NCBI GenBank assembly: GCA_963169105.1
Contig: OY720635.1
Location: 133,753,872-133,817,871, forward strand
DNA: 64,000 bases
Reading direction: 5' to 3'
Origin: Ceriagrion tenellum
Lineage: Eukaryota > Arthropoda > Insecta > Odonata > Coenagrionidae
Below are positions 22,107 through 32,289 of the stretch, one piece after another. Positions within the stretch are counted from its first letter, which is position 1, and each line of letters starts with the position of its first letter. The translations under genes and the position numbers were made by a program. Under the pieces are notes generated by a model. The model made no database searches. It had not been told where the DNA came from and worked only from the letters and a program-made list of their open reading frames with translations.

Positions 22107-22236
22107 GGCTTAAAATTTGTCCATAATTCTTATCACTCTTAGTATCATTAACTACTAATTTAGTCTTCGACGCATTTATCCTCAAATCCACTCTTCCTAT
22201 TGATCCACCGATTCATATTTTCGATGATTGTTGCCG
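22107..22236. other. Short unassigned spacer
   Basis: Contains the partial palindrome GCTTAAAATTTGT against ACAAATTTTAAGC at 22084. Nothing else. Confidence 0.4.
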
Positions 22237-22630
22237 ATCTACATCTACTTACTACCCTGCGAGCCGCAGCATGGGCGAGTGGCAGGGAGTGTTAGGACAC
22301 CAGCCGTGTGAAGATGAGGGGTAAGGTTTTGGGAGGTGGAATGGCGACGTGTATTATGGGAGTGTATTTAGTGGAGCTCAGTTTTTATTGTTGTCGCCTG
22401 TTGTACAAGGAAAGAACGAGTCTTTGTACCTATCAGTTAGGCCAAAATATCTCTCTTATTCTATCGCTTTTGTCAGACCTAGAGATGTAGTGAGGCTGTA
22501 TTCTTTCTGATTATTAAGAGGCATAATATCCTCTCTGTCGCTCTGAAACACACCAGTTCTGAATTTCTCAAGCAAGATAAGCCTAGCGTTAGTCTCCGAG
22601 ACTCTAGGGGATCCCACCTTAATCCCTCTA
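22237..22630 (-). pseudogene. LINE family B 3' end
   Basis: Reverse complement of the same 3' region as 43500-43885: it begins at GGATTAAGGTGGGATCC, passes the LLEKFRTG- and FQSD-like remnant, continues through the 3' UTR, and ends in the GGCTCGCAGGGTAGTAAGTAG block with a GATGTAG tail. Coding is broken by shifts. 5'-truncated. Confidence 0.8.
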
Positions 22631-23680
22631 AATTTTGTAATGCACTTCTTTCTCTTCATCTATCATTCTGTGGAAATATCGGCTGATGATGTGGCAATAT
22701 CGGCTGTATTATGGAAAAAATGATAATATCGTTGACTTTGGCACCCCATAGAGAAAATTGCAACTATTTTCAGCTCCTACCCGTAGACCCAGGAGACACG
22801 GCAGAGGCAAGGGGCCGAGGTCAGGGATAAACTTCTTGGTTCGAGCGCTTGGCGGACGATCGATTTTTGTATTATTTCCCTCGGGGGAGAAAAACGAAAC
22901 GGACGGCATCGGGTCGCCTTCTCGGTTGGACTAGTGAGACTTTTCGTCCCTGCCCAGTCCACCCTCGCGTGAACGCGTCCGAGAATACGAGGAGAAATTC
23001 TTTTTTTTCTTCTTTTCGAATTGCCGTTCGAGCGCCATATCCTGGCACGTAAAACTCCTTGAAATCTGTCCTCCATTTGCTAGGTGCTCCATTTTATGGA
23101 TGACCGGCATCTTTACTATTTTATCGAACTCCCACGTAAATTCTGCTTCTGCTAACTGTTGTCCTTGGAAATTCTCGGTCGAGCTAGAGTGTGTCCAGGT
23201 ACTTGTGACAAACTTTTTCTCGACTCAAAGTTAGAAGGTTGCGGAAAGGGTAACATTTTTACGACGAGTTTGATGAGGAGAGACATGAATCATATGGAGT
23301 AAGTCAATTTCGTGCTCAACTGTTGAGGAAACCATTTTCGCAAGGCGTGCAGTATGGCAGCGTACCTACCTAGAGGTATCCAGTAGTGATGTGACCCTAG
23401 AAAAGTGAGAAACTAGGAAAGCACGGAGGAAAGAGGAACTTCTGGGTAGGTCAGAATTTAATGAATAATTTTTCAAAATAATAAACGAAATCTTTTTATT
23501 TTCTTGCACTCCAATGGGACGAGAATCCAGTAATGAAAAATACGAGTGCTATATTTTGCTATAAACAGGGGGGTTTGTACCAACAAATTATATCGTTTCC
23601 ACCTTAACTTTGTAAAATCTCTCCTTAATGCTTAGGAATCAACAAAAACTTTGCAAAATATACAAAGTTATTGTTATTAA
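22631..23680. other. No gene identified
   Basis: 22770-23060 is more GC-rich with overlapping chance frames (99 codons minus). The rest is AT-rich and leads into an AT-rich foldback. Confidence 0.45.
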
Positions 23681-24010
23681 GAACTTTTAATAGCTATTAT
23701 ATAAAAGTTAGTGAAAATTCTTAGGAATTAAGAAATATTTTGTCAATTTTTCGCAGAAGGAATTAATACTACCCTTAGGATTTAACAATAAGTTTGTTAA
23801 GTATACGTAAAATATATAAATAAAAATACTTTGTAAATTTTAGGCAGAAGGAATTAACACTACGCTCAGGAATTAACAATAACTTTGTAAAATATATAAA
23901 GTTATTGTTAATTCCTTAGCGTAGTGTTAATTCCTTCTGCGTTAAATTTACAAAGTATTTTTAATTCCAAAGCACTTGTACTAACTTTTATATTTTAGCT
24001 ATCAAAAGCT
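23681..24010. repeat. AT-rich foldback with internal tandem units
   Basis: Inner palindrome 23823-23962 is almost perfect: TACTTTGTAAATTT, GCAGAAGGAATTAACACTACGC and AGGAATTAACAATAACTTT on one arm, and their complements on the other, with a minimal loop. Outer arms (AACTTTTAATAGCTA and ATATAAAAGTTAGT) match 23975-24010 inverted. The left side repeats GCAGAAGGAATTAA-ACTAC and AACAATAA-TTTG, so the unit is duplicated in tandem. It lacks the hammerhead-like core of the other foldbacks. Confidence 0.8.
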
Positions 24011-24307
24011 CATGCCTAAACACTTATAATATTAAGAGGTCATAATGAAAACGTCTTGGTTGCTATGAAATACTTCAGAAGAGCGCACGAGTTGAAATAC
24101 TGCTCTGTGAACCGTCGCGGTGGCTTGTGGCCAGGCGTGCTTTGACAACAGCCACGTAAGGGGCGGTACAGGGAAAAGTAAAGGAAGGGGGTGAGGAAAG
24201 AGGTGAAATGGAAGTCGATAGTGTCCCATTGTCACGCTCTGCTTTTGTTTATTTCTCTCGTGATGCCTTGAAAACAGGGAATCGTTTTACCTATCAATAT
24301 GTCAGTG
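24011..24307. other. No gene seen
   Basis: Unassigned. Confidence 0.5.
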
Positions 24308-24486
24308 ATAATCTCTTATTTTTTTAGCTTCTATCAGTTAAGAGAGACAGTGAGGGATCAAAATAATATCCCCTGTGTCACTCTGTAACTCCTCGAATGT
24401 TAATTTTTTAAGATGCTATCTAAGCCAAGTGAGTAGCCTCAGCGTACCTTGCGGCTTTCAACTGAGGGTCCTCTTAATCCCGTCGA
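24308..24486 (-). mobile_element. Diverged LINE family B-like fragment
   Basis: Follows the order of the family B copy at 22450-22630 (ATCTCTTATT, GAGGGATC, ATCCCCTGTGTCACTCTG, CTAAGCCAAG, GGGTCCTCTTAATCCC) with substantial divergence. Minus-strand element lacking both ends. Confidence 0.5.
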
Positions 24487-24709
24487 CTAATTATTTTGAA
24501 GCTGAGTTGAAAAAGGCTCGCCACTAAGTTGCCTTTGGGACGCGGCGGCGCTTCAAAGCTTTGTCACCAGTAATGACATCACTATCTCTAAGTCTCAGTA
24601 ATACTGTCATAATGTATATAATTTTAACTAACTGTTACTACCTTTTTAACAAATTATGATAAATAAAAAGTACATATCGTAACTCTGCATCAGAATGCGA
24701 GGACCATAG

Positions 24710-25215
24710 AGCAATCAGTTTTGATTTCACACGCAGTCTAAGTTTTACTTCGAATGGGAGGTTGGAGAATAAGGCCAAAAACTACTTGAGCGATGATCAG
24801 TTTGGATTCCAGAAGGGAAGGTCAAGTCGAGATGCAATTGTGGATGATAACCCTTATAGAAATAACCAGGACGTGTTCCTTTTTTGGTTTTGAATAAGCC
24901 TTTGAATGGGGGAATTTGAATACATTAACAGAAATACTCGGGAAAATTAGGAATAGATTGGCGAGACATGAGACAAATCTGAAACCTATATATGACCCAA
25001 AGGGCGCAGGTGAGGGTGGCCGATGGTGAATCAGGATGGGCAACTATAGGTCGCGGGGAAAGGCATGGGTGCCCGTTGTCGCCCATACTTTACTACATTT
25101 GTGTTGAGGAAATGGTAATAAAGGCATGGGAAGTACTTGAGGTTGGAATTTAATTAGGAGGGCATCTGATAAAGTCAGTTAGATTCTCGGACAATCAGGC
25201 GTTGGTCAGTGGGTC
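24710..25215 (+). pseudogene. Reverse-transcriptase fragment of an RTE-like LINE
   Basis: The plus strand encodes RT palm pieces in shifting frames: HRAISF followed by NGRLENKAKNYLSDDQFGFQ (finger to palm), KGRSSRDAI, then a GERHGCPLSPILYYICVEEM block (motif B: GCPLSP) and VRFSDNQALVSG, where FADD of motif C is FSDN. Stops and shifts abound. The catalytic second Asp of motif C is replaced, so it is dead. Confidence 0.75.
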
Positions 25216-25965
25216 TTCGTAAGATCGGTAACAACAACAGCAACTTTGGTAGGGAGAATTGTAACTCTAGTTTCGTTAGCATAATGGTTATCAAGGGAAT
25301 CAATTATCCATATATTTTTATCAGGTTTATGCATCATGACTCTCTCGAAACAAACACGCTCTTTTTTTTCTACGCTCCCGGAACAAATGCCGCCCAGCTA
25401 CCCAAACAGAACAGTGCTCTTTCATCCACCCCACTGCTTCCCTTATCCCGTCCTGTGCAGCGCCCTCTATCTCCCGCAGTCAGCCCCTCCCCCTCACGTC
25501 CGTTTTCCCTATCTCTGTCGCTGCACCCTCTTGCATCCCCATCTTCAGCCACCCAAATCACCCTCCCTTACACCGCTTCCCTAACTCATGCATCTTTTAT
25601 GCCTGTGTACACATTAGAACGTTGAGAGTTTTGACGTCCCGTCATGCGTCGTGCGACTGACGGACGTGGTTGGCGTCCGAAGAAGTTCCCTCATGCGTTC
25701 TCTTCCACACAGGACGGCGAGAGAAGTTTTGACGAACTCGAGCGCGCGATATCGCGTGCGTTTCGTCTTCGTCATGATGAACGGCGCAAGTAGTTGGTGC
25801 GTGGAAAACAGCCAAACACTTCGAAAAAAAAGTAAACATTGTTCCCCCTTGCTAAGGCTAACTTCATCCATTTGATATCAAAGTCCCGCGCTTCATCTGT
25901 CTCTAATATGATAATCGGTGAATTCGACATCACGGTTTGAGGGTCAACCCGGCCTCCTTATGATA
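25216..25965. other. No gene; C/T-rich and CpG-rich patches
   Basis: 25380-25600 is C/T-rich low complexity, giving spurious frames on both strands. 25630-25800 is CpG-rich. No domain found. Confidence 0.45.
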
Positions 25966-26840
25966 ATGGAATTTATATCCAAATTTAACTAAATGTAAAA
26001 TTATCACCTTTACCTTGAGGAAGAATATTATTCGTTATGACTATCACTTAAATGGTGTTCCTCTTGATCGTGTTACCTCAATTACTGACTTAGGAATCAC
26101 TTTAGATAGCAAACTTTCCTTTAAACCACATATTCAGTCATTATGCTCGAAAGCTTATCGCCTTATGGGTTTTCTAAAACGAAATTGCATTCCCAATTTT
26201 TCTACTAAAACTGTTGTGCGAGCATACTGTACGATCGTCCGATCTGTTTTAGAATACGGTAGTATGATCTGGAATCCACACCATGTCACGTTAGAGAGGA
26301 CACTTGAAAAAATACAGATGCGATTTGTGAAATGGCTGTGTTCTCTGGATAATGGTCCTGTCTATACAGCGTCCGAATACCCAAATTTATGTAAATTTTT
26401 TACGCTCACTCCACTTGGAGTCAGAAGGAGGGTTTCAGATGCTATCTTTCTGCGTAAAATTATGATGGGAGATGTGGATTCCAGCCATCTACTTGGCTTA
26501 ATCAACCTAAATGCGCCTCCAAGGAGAACTAAGAACACTCCACTCTTCAGATGCCACTTTAGTCGGGTGGATGTCTGTAAATATGAACCGCTAACTAGGA
26601 TGATGCGCACGGCTAATGAATTTTTGAATAATTATAAAGATGCTGATTTTATTTCTGACCCTTTAGTGTCCCTAAAAAAGAAAATGTTCGTATTTTTTAA
26701 TAGAACCTAAACAGTTGTTTTTCTTTTTCCTGATTGATTCATGTATGTATTTATTTATTTTATTGTATTTTTATTATAACACATGTAATTGGGGTTACCT
26801 GTATGTGTTAAATAAATTATTATTATTATTATTATTATAT
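25966..26840 (+). mobile_element. CR1/Jockey-like LINE, 5'-truncated with 3' UTR
   Basis: Holds the C-terminal frame described separately, a 3' UTR with ATAACACATGTAATTGGGG, a polyadenylation-like AATAAA at 26810, and a (TTA)n tail (26815-26838). 5'-truncated within the RT. The family differs from LINE A, B and C, whose tails are GATGTA. Confidence 0.8.
25967..26710 (+). pseudogene. C-terminal part of a LINE reverse transcriptase, frame open
   Basis: One continuous frame of about 247 codons from 25967 to TAA (26708-26710), without a start codon because the element is truncated. It reads TKCKIITFTLRKN, VTSITDLGITLDSKLSFKPH, SKAYRLMGFLKRN, VVRAYCTIVRSVLEYGSMIW, LEKIQMRFVKWL, then the thumb-like region and RMMRTANEFLN. 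This is the segment just after the RT catalytic core (DLGI...SF..H, VRS.LEY...W) of CR1/Jockey-superfamily elements. The absence of stops suggests a rather young copy. The encoded piece lacks endonuclease and RT catalytic residues. Confidence 0.85.
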
Positions 26841-27004
26841 GCTTCACGGGCAACCAGTCGCTTAAAAACAATTCCATTCCAATGAATTGAGATCTACGCA
26901 CTAACCAATTTTTCTTGTGGAACGAAAGAGCGTACAGTATTTTCTGGCTTTTTGGCATTCATAGATCTATAATTTATCATTTTTCCATTTTTGAACGGTT
27001 GAAT
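26841..27004. other. Short spacer between opposed LINEs
   Basis: About 160 bp between the (TTA)n tail of the plus-strand LINE and the 3' end of the minus-strand LINE. No feature. Confidence 0.5.
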
Positions 27005-27715
27005 TAACTCATCATCATCATCTGGTGTTCTGTCTGCTGACAGGTCCCGTACACCATTGCCGTCTCCATCCGCTTCTGTCCCGAGCTTCATTCTTTGTTT
27101 CATCATAGCTGATGTTCTTCACCTGATCCACCACTTTGATTCTTCTCCTTCCTCTCTTTTTCTTTCCTTCAATTGAACCTTCAAGTGCCACAGTTATAAT
27201 ACTTTTCCCTCTCATCACATGGCCCAGCCAGTTTCCTTTCCTTTTCCTAACTTCCTTTAGGACCGATCTTCCTTCTTTTACTTTGCTCAAAACCTCTTCA
27301 TTTCTCATCTTATCTACCCATCTTACTTTTTCCATCCTTCTCCACACCCACATTTCATAAGCTTCTATTATATTCCTTTTCCTCTTACCCAATGTCCACG
27401 CTTCACATCCATGCATGAAAACGCTCCATGAATAACATTTAGCTAGTCTCTTTCTCAGCTCCAGATCCAGACTTTTACTGCATAGCAAGTTTTTCATCTG
27501 GCTGAAGGCATCTTTTGCCATTGCTATCCTTGATTTTATTTCTGAAATACTTCTCCAGTCGTCTGTCACCATCGTTCCTAGGTACCGGTAGCTTTTTACT
27601 TTTCCTATTACACCTTCATTTGTTTTCACACTCGTATAATTTTCACAGTTTACTGGCATCACCTTTGTCTTTCCTAGATTTGAATTAACTATTAGATTCA
27701 AATTTTGTTGATGAT
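27005..27715 (-). pseudogene. RTE-like LINE, C-terminal 227 codons
   Basis: Minus-strand open frame 27018-27701: SNLGKTKVMPVNCENYTS (post-motif-C region), SYRYLGTMVTDDW, EIKSRIAMAKDAFSQMKNLL, VFMHGCEAWTLGKRKRN, EAYEMWVWRRMEKVRWVDKM, NEEVLSKVKEGRSVLKEVR and GKKKRGRRRIKVVDQV. It ends in DRSGWRRQW. The stop TGA at 27018-27020 lies at the start of the TGATGATGATGA tail. 5'-truncated right after the RT catalytic motif. Frame open throughout, hence fairly young. The clade is an inference from the WTL...WRRM...W.D...NEEVL order. Confidence 0.85.
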
Positions 27716-27773
27716 GTTACAGATATAGTTCTGATCCTTGATAACATTGTATCCGGAGGCCAGAAAAGTAGTC

Positions 27774-28008
27774 TGTATAACTTTATGTCACTGTACTACG
27801 AAAAAATTAGCAAATTCCACTGTGATAATATTTGCTACGACCGGTTTTGCTTTTTACAGCATATTCAGGTCCTAAGCACCACAGCATCTTTACAGCATTT
27901 TTAGAGCATCTGCATGTCGAGGATCTGAATTTGTTAAAAGCGTAACCGGTCGTAATAAATATCATCACAGTGGAAGTTGCTCATTTTTTCATAGTGCAGT
28001 TATATTCC
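27774..28008. repeat. Foldback with Penelope-type core
   Basis: Arms share TATAACT, CACTGTACTACGAAAAAAT-type blocks, TTCCACTGTGAT, ATATTT and ACGACCGGTT. The right arm on the plus strand reads CTGAATT, T, then AAGCG and TAACCGGTCG, a decayed form of CTGAAGA-N-stem-GAAAC. It lies only about 50 bp from a Penelope-type 3' end (28060-28176). Confidence 0.8.
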
Positions 28009-28059
28009 GTTTTCACTCCATCAAGCCTGAAACCACAGATTACACTTTATGACCTTCTC

Positions 28060-28176
28060 TTCCCTGTGGACGATGCTCGAGTGGAGTGTCGAAACGTCGG
28101 CCATCATGTATCTTCTCTCCCGGATGGAGACCCGAGAGAACTCTGCGTAGCTCATACGCTGGGAAAGCATTAGATC
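28060..28176 (+). mobile_element. Penelope-like 3' end fragment with hammerhead-like motif
   Basis: Plus strand: CTGTGGA, an unpaired C, a wobble stem GATGC/GTGTC, then GAAACGTCGG. It is followed by a CCGGATGGAGACCCGAGAG and CATACGCTGGGAAAGCATT end. The order and spacing match the 3' end of the Penelope fragment at 20103-20222 (GAAACGTCGG, CCCGGTGGAAAACCCG, CATACGCCGGGAAAGCCTT). No coding part attached. Confidence 0.65.
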
Positions 28177-29029
28177 CCACTGCCTTCCCCTTTCATAGAG
28201 GGTGACACTTCCTGCCCCCGCCATACTGTGGCTTGTAGGATTATATGTAGATGAATGCCTCTATTTTCACCTAAATACCTCTTAATGGATTTGCCCTCGC
28301 ACCCTCCTCCATTTTTCAGTGATATCAATCACATTTTCTTTATCTCCCCTAGAAATATTTGAATCGTTATCCCATGCTCATATATCAAAAGCCTTCACTT
28401 CCCCTATCCTTCCTCCTCAAGGATTTTTCGCTTAAGGAGGAAATCGACTTGGTGGGCTGGTTGCCAGATGAATCTGGAGAACTGGCAGCATTACTCTGCG
28501 TAAGATGTAGCGCTACAGGAGAAGGCAATTGATTTTCTCGCCGAACACGTCTTTTAAAATAGGGAGCCTCTATTAAGTTCAAACGAGAAATGAGAATACA
28601 GCGTGAAACAAATATGAGCAATTATATATACATATTAGCAATTATATATTTTGAGTCGTTATGCCAGAGTATATACGAACCTGCAATTCAAGGGTGATCT
28701 CACCATTAACAGAACTTCCAATACAAACCATGTGGAAACATTTTATAAGGAAAAAAGTTCGGCTCTCGGAGAAAAATGAGTTTTAGTTGGTTTGTGCTGT
28801 TTTAATCCTCGTCCAAAACCGCTCCACCGACAGTTGAATCATTCAGTGGAGATTTTTTTGGCCCTGTCGAGCTGGGGTTTGTAAGATTAGGATGGTGGGG
28901 ATTTGCAAGCCACGGAGGGGAGGGAATACTGAAATGGGTGCATTGATGAGTTGTTTAGGTCCAATTTGACCATTAGGGACAGATTTTTTTCGCAGCCGGC
29001 GTATTGCAGAATATGTTGGCCCCAAAAAC
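28177..29029. other. No gene seen
   Basis: Unassigned AT-rich DNA with a short direct repeat GCAATTATATA (28618 and 28638). Confidence 0.5.
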
Positions 29030-29130
29030 TCGCACTCCCTCGTCGGACGAGACGTTAAACCGTGGTCCCATTGGCGCATTTTGTGAAGAGAAGGGTAATG
29101 CCGACGCCAGGTTTCTTTCTGCCATTCCTC
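29030..29130 (+). mobile_element. SINE body fragment
   Basis: GGACGAGACGTTAAACCGTG, GTCCCATTGGCGC, AATGCCGACGCCAGGTTTCT: the central body of the SINE at 34334-34640. The tRNA head is missing. Confidence 0.7.
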
Positions 29131-30244
29131 CACTTCCAAATGATTCATCCCTCGCCTGACTGCGTGCTTAAATGTCGCAAATTTCATCCGTTGTCTGTCG
29201 CTTCCCCAAGCAATCAATCTCGAACATGCAAAAATTTGAATATATGTGCTTCCTTTCTGCCAGGCATGTGCTTACCGGCTGTTAGTAGACTCTCCTTCCG
29301 GTAGAACGCATTCTTGGCTACCCCCTACTCTTCTCACCTACTTTGCTCCATGTATCAATCCTATCTTGGTCTATTGGATTTTTTATTGTCTCCATGGCTT
29401 TGGTTTTTTATGCACGTATATTTAAGGTAAAAAATAAACAGAAAAAATGTGTAAATAATATTGCGACAGTTGTATTTATTCGTAGTCTACTCCACGTAGT
29501 TGTACATTTCTTTCAGTTCTTTTTTCTTCTTTGTTTTACCATCTTCAACAAATCATATCTTGCTGATTGTCTCCCCGGGTTACTAAGTTCCTGTTTTTAT
29601 GTGAATATGATGATGAATATGAATGAATCTGATGAATATAACCGCAGATATGAACACTTGGTCTCTCCTCCTCTAAGCATGCCTCCGTATTTGGTCTCTT
29701 CTCCTTTCCTTTTGATTCATTTCACTCAAAATTTTAGTTTGAATCTGAATGAGCTATTTCTCCGTTATGTCATTTCTTTCCATTGATTTCAATTTTTCAC
29801 TTTTTCAGATCTCCTTTATGGGCGTTCATCTCCTTTTCTTCAGCAGCCATCACCCCTTACCAGATTCCTTCCATTTATTCCAATTCTCAGCTGGCATCCA
29901 TGGCACACTTAACTCCCTCTCGAAGGTAAGCTTCGTGAATTTCAATCACCGTACATTCTTTTATTTCGTATTTAAATTATTGTGTCGGAGTAGAAAAGGT
30001 ATTTTGTAAATGAGGAAGATTTCTGATTATAACAATGATGTATATATGGAATTTCCCTTGCTGTATTTCAAGTTTTTTTTACCATCAATGAAGATTCTGC
30101 GCTTTAGAAAAAACATGTAAGTGGCCTCTAATTCTAGTTGCATTCTAAGGCCTTCAGAATGGTCCGCGATTCGTCTTCTGAGAGGAATTTTCACTTTTAT
30201 CTTCAATCCGTAAATTTTCTGTTCATTTCTCTTTGGGGATTAGA
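29131..30244. other. No gene identified
   Basis: T-rich plus strand gives long but domain-free frames (147 codons at 29343-29786). They have no recognisable motif and I do not call them genes. Confidence 0.5.
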
Positions 30245-31010
30245 ATTCATTCATCGGTAGTTCAATCCTACGATTGGTTGACGGCAGCCATTCCCTATCT
30301 AACGCTAGGTCCCTTACCTCCCGGTATCTCTTCCTATGTACATACTTTCCGTTTTATTTGGTCCATGAACTTATTCCTGGGTCTTCCTCTGGGGACTTTT
30401 CCCTCTATTTTGCCTTCAATTATGTTCTTCACAAACCCGTTGTGTTTCAGAATGTGTCCGATTCATCTGGTTCTTCTTTTCTGTATAGATATCTATATGG
30501 TCCTTAACTCATACTCTCCGCTTGATGTCCGTTGTACTTCTTTCTTCCACCCCACGTGATAGTACTTCCGAGATAGGTGAGTGAATCCACTTGCTCTAAT
30601 TTCTCTCCTCTTACGGTGACTTCTGCATTCAACTTCTCTCTTCCGCTTACTAGGATTTAAGTATCCGTCTTATTATTTACATTACTCACTCTTATATTAC
30701 ATTATTCTTGGAGAATTTGGTCCATTACATTTAGTGACCTATGAAGATCATCACGATATCCAGCTATGACTGCGATATCATCAGTGAAGCGGAGCATGTT
30801 TATTTTATCTCCATTTCCATCGTCTCTCCCGCTCAGTTCCTTTTTTCTGCTTCTTTATGGCTTCCTCCAAGTACATATTGAACAGTTTTGGTGAGAGACT
30901 GCACCCTTGTATTACTCCTTTGTTAATAATTTTAGCTTCTACCTGACTTCCGTCTCTCACTCGTATTGTGACGATTTGTCTCATGCATAGTTGGTAGATT
31001 AGGGAATTAG
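30245..31010 (-). pseudogene. RTE-like LINE RT and C-terminus, decayed
   Basis: On the minus strand from about 31010: a QLCMRQIVTIRVRDGSQVE block, NKGVIQGCSLSPKLFNMYLE (motif B, QGCSLSP), then LRFTDDIAVIAG (motif C, with Thr for the usual Ala before DD), a gap, and a C-terminus with GKVPRGRPRNKF. The gap between motif C and the GRPR end is far shorter than normal (internal deletion), and stops and shifts are present. The 3' end CCAACCAATCGTAGGATTG matches copies at 1785 and 2031. Confidence 0.75.
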
Positions 31011-31257
31011 TATCCTACTATTTGATAATAACTACTGGAAGTGAGTAGCAGAAATAGAGGGAATTTGGTATAATCCAGAGCCATGTGATTTTCAGTTTGT
31101 TAAGGAAACGCAAGGATAATGATGATATTTAGTATCGTAATTCACGTTGACATGCACTTCAATGATATTTATAGCTTTTTATTATCCTTGGAATGTCCAT
31201 TAATGTTCAAATACTTACAATATTATTTTTAAAGAGCTTTTTTCAAATACTTACAAT

Positions 31258-31271
31258 AGAGAGAGAGAGAT
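31258..31271. repeat. (GA)n microsatellite
   Basis: Short GAGAGA tract lying between two copies of TTTTTTCAAATACTTACAATA (31233 and 31278), so a small local duplication is present. Confidence 0.6.
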
Positions 31272-31299
31272 TAAAGATTTTTTTCAAATACTTACAATA

Positions 31300-31490
31300 T
31301 TATATTTCATGAACCATTTTAAAGTTGGAGTTCATAGTTTTCTTTTGTCTTCAAATTATTAATTTAATCTCACTTTTTTGCCGCACCCTGCAGTTTGGTC
31401 TTCAAAATATGAGAGTAGGGGGTGTTTAAGATCGCTATTCTTAGATTATGTTTTATCAGACCACGAAGAGTACTCTTCTCTCTACTTCCG
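31300..31490 (+). repeat. Dispersed repeat, copy 1 (partner 33562-33825)
   Basis: Shares TTCATG, AGTTCATAGTTTT, ATTAATTTAATC-CA, AATATGA-AGTAGGG-GTGTTTAAGAT and TCAGACC-CGAAGAG with 33562-33825, which has an additional block of about 80-110 bp (33660-33750). No frame. Confidence 0.7.
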
Positions 31491-31879
31491 GGGATGACTG
31501 TGTAAAATGCATAATGCGCTTTAGAGGCTTCTTTTGGTCATAAACCGAGTAACTTTTCTCTGGAATGAACTCGTAATGGCCTTTAGCAGTTTCAGCGCGC
31601 CAGTTAATAGTCTTTAGTTCATGAAGTACTTCACCTCTTCCATTAAATATTTCACCGGATAAGATGAAATGAATTCCGTGGGTGCTTCGCGTTCCGAGAG
31701 AACCTCGCCTGATGGGTATTGTATGTCATCAACCCAAGTTTTTAGTGTAGAAGTATTTATTGCGATTCGCGTATATTCATCCGTTCCCTAGCCAATACTT
31801 TGTGCCTAATGAATGAGCCTCACGTCGTCCTGTTACTCTATCCCTCTGTTATGTTTTCGAGTGACATTCGTCGCGAATC
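31491..31879. other. No gene seen
   Basis: Unassigned. Confidence 0.5.
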
Positions 31880-32112
31880 GGATAAAAAGTAAAAGAGATA
31901 TGATACTTCGCTATGGTTAGATCACGTCTTGAATACGCCGCGAGAATTTGGTACCCTGGTCACTATGATTTAATCAAAAAAATAATAAATTCAAAGAAAA
32001 GCTGCACGCTTCCTTAAAAACTGCTACGAACGAACGTATTATGTTTCACAACTTTTAGAGGGATTAAGGTGGGAGGTCATTTCACGCCCTAAAATCAGAC
32101 TTGAATTGTGAC
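31880..32112 (+). pseudogene. LINE family B-like RT C-terminal fragment
   Basis: Reads YFAMVRSRLEYAARIWYPGH and YDLIKKI, then after a frameshift near 31990 RKAARFLKNCYERTYYVSQ and LLEGLRWEVISRPKIRLEL before TGA. This is the VRP-LEYA...W region of the same family as 32290-32709. From about 32078 on, the sequence is also present at 43118-43360. Confidence 0.75.
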
Positions 32113-32289
32113 TCTGGATTATGGTTCAAATATGAGACCATCCTGTTAGTCTTACACTCTAGGCAGAAGATTTCTTAAGCCCTTATTTAGTGTTTTATAG
32201 GGTCTGCATTCTATGAGGATTGGGATTACATATACAAAACATACGCGGCACGGCATTGAAGAAACTAGGTTTTGTTAAGCGTATCATAG
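32113..32289 (+). mobile_element. Junction segment shared with 43150-43335
   Basis: About 180 bp between two LINE pieces, highly similar to 43150-43335. The end encodes GTALKKLGFVKRIIEKVLG, the region just upstream of the VRPDL block of the following LINE B copy, so the LINE probably starts near 32215. Confidence 0.6.

Noticed and set aside
25209..25875. Frames up to 138 codons on both strands
   Set aside because: Low-complexity C/T-rich and CpG-rich DNA; no shared motif with any family I know.
29343..29786. 147-codon plus-strand frame with hydrophobic stretches
   Set aside because: T-rich DNA gives Phe/Leu/Ile-rich translation. No conserved feature supports a membrane protein.
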